Shown here: piece by piece, positions 5,369 to 7,708 of the stretch | Numbering within the stretch: the stretch's first letter is position 1 | Layout: every line of letters begins with the position of its first letter | Assembly: GCA_037968575.1 (NCBI GenBank) | Contig: JBBKVR010000020.1 | Span: 1 to 7,708, forward strand | Origin: UBA2137 sp037968575 | GTDB lineage: Bacteria > Pseudomonadota > Alphaproteobacteria > Micavibrionales > Micavibrionaceae | Reading direction: 5' to 3' | DNA length: 7,708 nucleotides | Notes under the pieces: generated by a model | Databases searched by the model: none | The model's input: the letters and a program-made list of their open reading frames with translations, nothing else | What the model was told of the DNA's origin: nothing | Made by a program: the position numbers and the translations under genes

Positions 5369-6574
5369 ATGAATATTCACGAATACCAAGCCAAAGAACT
5401 TCTCAAATCATACGGCGTTGCTGTGCCAGACGGTAAGGTCGCGTTTACTGCTGATGAGGCTGTAAAGGCCGCTACAGATATGCCTGGGCCCCTTTATGTT
5501 GTGAAGGCACAAATTCACGCTGGTGGGCGCGGTGCAGGCCATTTCACCAACAACCCTGAGGGCAAAGGCGGTGTGCGTCTGTGCAAAACAGAGGATGAGG
5601 TTCGCGATGCTGCCGAGGCGATGCTGGGCAACGTTCTTGTGACCAAACAAACAGGTCCAGAAGGTAAAGAAGTGCAGCGCCTCTATGTCACTGACGGCGT
5701 AGATATCACCAAAGAATATTACTGCTCACTTCTCCTTAATCGTGAAACATCTCGCCTGACATTTGCTGTATCTACAGAGGGCGGAATGGACATTGAAGAG
5801 GTGGCAGAAAACACACCTGAGAAAATTATTAAAATCGATATTGATCCTGCCACAGGAATGCAGCCTTTCCACGCGCGCGAATTGGCGTTTGGTCTTGGAT
5901 TATCTGGTGGAGCGTTCAAAAGTGCCGTGAAATTCTTCGGCTCACTTTATAAGGCCTACACAGAATTGGATGCCGAAGTTCTTGAAATCAATCCTATGAT
6001 TGTGACTGATAAGGACGAGGTGATGGCACTGGATGCCAAGGCATCATTTGATGACAATGCGTTGTTCCGTCATCCAGATATTGCGGAGTTGCGTGATAAG
6101 ACTGAAGAAGACGAAAAAGAACAACAAGCTCACGAATACGACCTTTCGTACGTTGCTTTGGACGGGAATATTGGTTGTATGGTTAATGGTGCTGGTCTTG
6201 CGATGGCAACAATGGATATTATCAAATATTATGGCGGCGAGCCTGCTAACTTCCTTGATGTTGGGGGCGGCGCAGATGCCGAGAAAGTGACAGCGGCATT
6301 CAAAATCATTCTCTCAGATCCTAATGTAAAAGGTATTTTGGTCAATATTTTCGGCGGCATCATGAAATGCGACATTATTGCCGAGGGTGTGATTGCTGCG
6401 GCTAAAGAAGTTTCACTTTCAGTGCCGTTGGTTGTGCGTTTGGCTGGAACAAACGTTGAGAAGGGTAAGGAAATCCTAAATTCTTCAGGTCTTGATATTA
6501 TTGCAGCCAGTGATTTGGGTGATGCGGCACGTAAAATTGTTGAAGCAACACAAAAAGCAAGTAAGGCAGCCTAA
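5369..6574 (+). CDS. sucC: Succinate-CoA ligase [ADP/GDP-forming] beta subunit
   Basis: This is the beta subunit of succinyl-CoA synthetase, the TCA-cycle enzyme that converts succinyl-CoA to succinate with substrate-level NTP formation in the cytoplasm. It works with SucD. The 401-residue protein is full length, slightly longer than the 388 residues of E. coli. The N-terminal ATP-grasp domain shows K46, GGRG (52-55), and the magnesium ligands N208 in EINP and D222 in LDAK. These correspond to E. coli N199 and D213. The C-terminal ligase domain carries GNIGCMVNGAGLAMATMD (266-283), GGEPANFLDVGGGA (289-302) and NIFGGIMKCD (326-335). A charged insert, DKTEEDEKEQQ (243-253), joins the two domains. 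The ATG at 5369 starts the conserved MNIHEYQAKELL and is preceded by a modest ACGGGA. It ends in tandem TAA stops six bases before the next gene. The wording of the C-terminal half is typical of Alphaproteobacteria. A possible -35 (TTAACA, 5309-5314) has no convincing -10 partner. Confidence 0.98.
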   Translation: MNIHEYQAKELLKSYGVAVPDGKVAFTADEAVKAATDMPGPLYVVKAQIHAGGRGAGHFTNNPEGKGGVRLCKTEDEVRDAAEAMLGNVLVTKQTGPEGKEVQRLYVTDGVDITKEYYCSLLLNRETSRLTFAVSTEGGMDIEEVAENTPEKIIKIDIDPATGMQPFHARELAFGLGLSGGAFKSAVKFFGSLYKAYTELDAEVLEINPMIVTDKDEVMALDAKASFDDNALFRHPDIAELRDKTEEDEKEQQAHEYDLSYVALDGNIGCMVNGAGLAMATMDIIKYYGGEPANFLDVGGGADAEKVTAAFKIILSDPNVKGILVNIFGGIMKCDIIAEGVIAAAKEVSLSVPLVVRLAGTNVEKGKEILNSSGLDIIAASDLGDAARKIVEATQKASKAA

Positions 6575-6580
6575 TAAGAT

Positions 6581-6826
6581 ATGCGTAGTTTAAAACCGAC
6601 ATATAAAAATCTAATGGGATTGCCCGCTTGGGCAATCTATTGCCTGATTATTATGACGATTCTGCTCAGTATTATTATTCTCGCTAATATCTGGTTTCCT
6701 GAGTATTTCGACGAGGAATTCTTCTGGAAGATGATTGGAACGTATTTTGTCCTCGTTTTGAGTACTGCCGTGATTTCCAAAATGGCTGACGCGCTCAAAA
6801 AAATGAGTTCTGACGACAAAGAATAA
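6581..6826 (+). CDS. Small two-helix membrane protein
   Basis: I do not recognise this 81-residue protein. It has two hydrophobic segments: about 14-39 (PAWAIYCLIIMTILLSIIIL) and about 48-66 (FWKMIGTYFVLVLSTAVIS). An acidic connector lies between them (EYFDEE). The N-terminus is basic and the C-terminal tail charged (KMADALKKMSSDDKE). An inner-membrane protein with both ends in the cytoplasm is the simplest topology, from the positive charge at both ends. It begins six bases after sucC with little Shine-Dalgarno, so it is probably co-transcribed and translationally linked to sucC. The size and two-helix plan resemble class II holins, but they also resemble many small membrane proteins. Nothing in the sequence identifies a function. 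Confidence 0.8.
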   Translation: MRSLKPTYKNLMGLPAWAIYCLIIMTILLSIIILANIWFPEYFDEEFFWKMIGTYFVLVLSTAVISKMADALKKMSSDDKE

Positions 6827-6860
6827 ACCTCTTTACATTTACATAAATATTTACTAAGAA

Positions 6861-6881
6861 TTCTCTTAAAATTTGAGAGAA
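6861..6881 (+). promoter_or_regulatory. Stem that would mask the ribosome-binding site of the 146-aa gene
   Basis: TTCTCT (6861-6866) is complementary to AGAGAA (6876-6881) across a 9-nt AT-rich loop. The 3' arm overlaps the purine-rich GAGAG (6875-6879) that lies six bases before the ATG at 6886. Folding of the mRNA could therefore reduce translation. The stem is only six base pairs and AT-rich, so it would be weak. It could also be a DNA-binding dyad. Confidence 0.4.
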
Positions 6882-6885
6882 CATA

Positions 6886-7326
6886 ATGTCACAAGAAGAA
6901 ACCAATATAAGCTATTTACGTGATCCGTCTTTGATGAGTATTGAGCGTATCGTTACAGCACTTAACAAAGAACAAGATATTATCGTTTCTGGTATACCAG
7001 TGGCTCGAACAATGAAACTAGTCTTTGTGGGGGCTTCGGTTCCTCGTTCAGAACCTGAAATGTTAAGAATAAAAACCAATTTAGACGTGAACTCTCCTGT
7101 ACGAGGACCTATTGTAGGTGTAGTAGCATCAACGTTGTCTATTAATCAGGAATTTGCATTTGTTGTCTTGCCTAAAACTGAAATATCAACGAGTGATTTG
7201 GTTACTATGGCAGATGAACAAATGAGAAAAATGCAACATGTAGGTATGTCTCGTATTCAATCAGGTGATGGAAATATAAATATAAGACTTTCGGGAGCTC
7301 AATGGGCTGCGAACGACTTTGAATAG
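6886..7326 (+). CDS. Hypothetical protein between sucC and sucD
   Basis: I do not recognise this 146-residue protein. It has no signal peptide and no membrane helix. It reads as a soluble alpha/beta protein. A helix is likely at about 17-29 (MSIERIVTALNKE). Strands are likely at about 43-49 (MKLVFVG), 75-82 (PIVGVVAS) and 89-96 (EFAFVVLP), followed by a helix at 102-117. The end is SGDGNINIRLSGAQWAANDFE. The ATG at 6886 has GAGAG at a suitable distance. The 59-bp gap from the membrane protein contains the stem at 6861-6881 and no convincing promoter or terminator. The gene therefore probably belongs to the sucC transcript. Its AT content is somewhat higher than that of sucC. A role in adjusting succinyl-CoA synthetase, or no link at all, are both possible. 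Confidence 0.75.
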   Translation: MSQEETNISYLRDPSLMSIERIVTALNKEQDIIVSGIPVARTMKLVFVGASVPRSEPEMLRIKTNLDVNSPVRGPIVGVVASTLSINQEFAFVVLPKTEISTSDLVTMADEQMRKMQHVGMSRIQSGDGNINIRLSGAQWAANDFE

Positions 7327-7348
7327 TCTTTGATAAATCATTCTCCGA

Positions 7349-7360
7349 GGTTGCGAAACC
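7349..7360 (+). other. Short GNRA-type hairpin upstream of sucD
   Basis: GGTT and AACC pair around GCGA, a GNRA tetraloop, in the 85-bp gap before sucD. No T-run follows directly, so it is not a classical terminator. It might be an mRNA-stability or processing element within the operon. A TATAAA at 7362-7367 just after it could be a -10 box, but no -35 is found at the right distance. A four-base stem is easily found by chance. Confidence 0.25.
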
Positions 7361-7411
7361 CTATAAAAAATGTAAAACAATACTGTTGAAATTTTCTAAT
7401 CAGGAGACAGT

Positions 7412-7708
7412 ATGTCAGTTCTTGTTAATAAAAATACGAAACTCATTTGCCAAGGCTTTACGGGCTCACAGGGTACATTCCATTCCGAGCAAGCTATTGC
7501 TTACGGCACGAATATGGTAGGTGGTGTGACACCTGGTAAAGGTGGACAGAAACACCTTGATTTGCCTGTATTTAATACGGTTTCCGAAGCCAAGTCTGAA
7601 ACAGGCTGTAACGCCTCTGTCATTTATGTGCCCCCTCCATTTGCAGCGGACTCAATTCTTGAAGCTGTTGATGCTGAAATTGAACTGATTGTCTGTATCA
7701 CTGAGGGT
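7412..7708 (+). CDS. sucD: Succinate-CoA ligase alpha subunit, 3' end outside the window
   Basis: This is the alpha subunit of succinyl-CoA synthetase. It binds CoA and, in its unseen C-terminal part, carries the phosphorylated histidine. The visible 99 residues are the CoA-binding Rossmann domain. They include ICQGFTGSQGTFHSEQAIAY (12-31), GGVTPGKGGQ (37-46), LPVFNTVSEA (50-59), SVIYVPPPFAADSI (69-82), and CITEG at the cut. The match to E. coli SucD is nearly continuous. The ATG at 7412 is preceded by AGGAGA (7402-7407), the strongest ribosome-binding site in the window. The gene is intact as far as seen. It lies 837 bp beyond the end of sucC, while in most proteobacteria the two genes touch or nearly touch. 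It may be transcribed from the sucC promoter through the two intervening genes. Confidence 0.97.
   Translation, partial: MSVLVNKNTKLICQGFTGSQGTFHSEQAIAYGTNMVGGVTPGKGGQKHLDLPVFNTVSEAKSETGCNASVIYVPPPFAADSILEAVDAEIELIVCITEG

Noticed and set aside
6581..6826. Reading the two-helix membrane protein as the holin of the hydrolase block
   Set aside because: Size and topology would fit a class II holin, but it lies on the other strand beyond sucC and is apparently co-transcribed with sucC. Many unrelated microproteins look the same.
7349..7370. Intrinsic terminator between the 146-aa gene and sucD
   Set aside because: The stem has only four base pairs and is followed by an A-rich, not T-rich, stretch on the plus strand.
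7412..7708. Truncated or broken sucD
   Set aside because: The frame is intact to the last base and the missing part is simply beyond the window edge.

Overview
The window most likely comes from an alphaproteobacterium of moderate to low GC content. The evidence is the SucC protein, whose C-terminal half carries the wording typical of that class (NIFGGIMKCDIIAEGVIAA at about residues 326-344), and the N-terminal third of a canonical SucD. I cannot name the genus. Lineage and function of the accessory part are inference.

Layout. (1) At the left edge is a 5'-incomplete, AT-rich plus-strand ORF of unknown function. (2) From 575 to 5237 five genes run on the minus strand. In transcription order they are a 238-aa unknown protein (4521-5237), a 243-aa unknown protein with a His/Gly-rich tail (3639-4370), an M23 peptidoglycan endopeptidase (2761-3639), a lambda-R-type lysozyme/transglycosylase (1754-2686), and a second M23 endopeptidase with a striking His-rich linker (575-1627). 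(3) Divergently on the plus strand lies the succinyl-CoA synthetase locus. It holds sucC (5369-6574), a two-helix membrane microprotein (6581-6826), a 146-aa unknown protein (6886-7326), and the start of sucD, which runs off the right edge (7412-7708).

The minus-strand block is the interesting part. Three predicted peptidoglycan hydrolases, aimed at both the glycan strand and the peptide cross-links, sit with two unrecognised proteins. None of the five shows a Sec/Tat signal peptide or a membrane helix. The first and last proteins of the block end in nearly the same C-terminal heptapeptide (TPAPVFN and APEPTFS), and the lysozyme ends in a related TPEFTA. A reasonable but unproven reading is a cell-wall-degrading effector or lysis set that is exported by a non-Sec route or released by lysis. 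The two unknown proteins could be structural, adaptor or protective partners. No phage structural genes, integrase or secretion-system genes are visible.

Regulatory signals seen: a good sigma70-like promoter with a Shine-Dalgarno that fixes the start of the 243-aa gene; a promoter that would make the 238-aa gene's mRNA almost leaderless; a TAATG stop/start overlap between the second and third genes; a nested inverted and direct repeat upstream of the second gene's promoter; and a stem that would pair with the Shine-Dalgarno of the 146-aa gene. sucC and sucD are normally adjacent, so the two extra genes between them are unusual. Intergenic stretches are all under 140 bp, and no tRNA, rRNA, CRISPR or insertion sequence was found.
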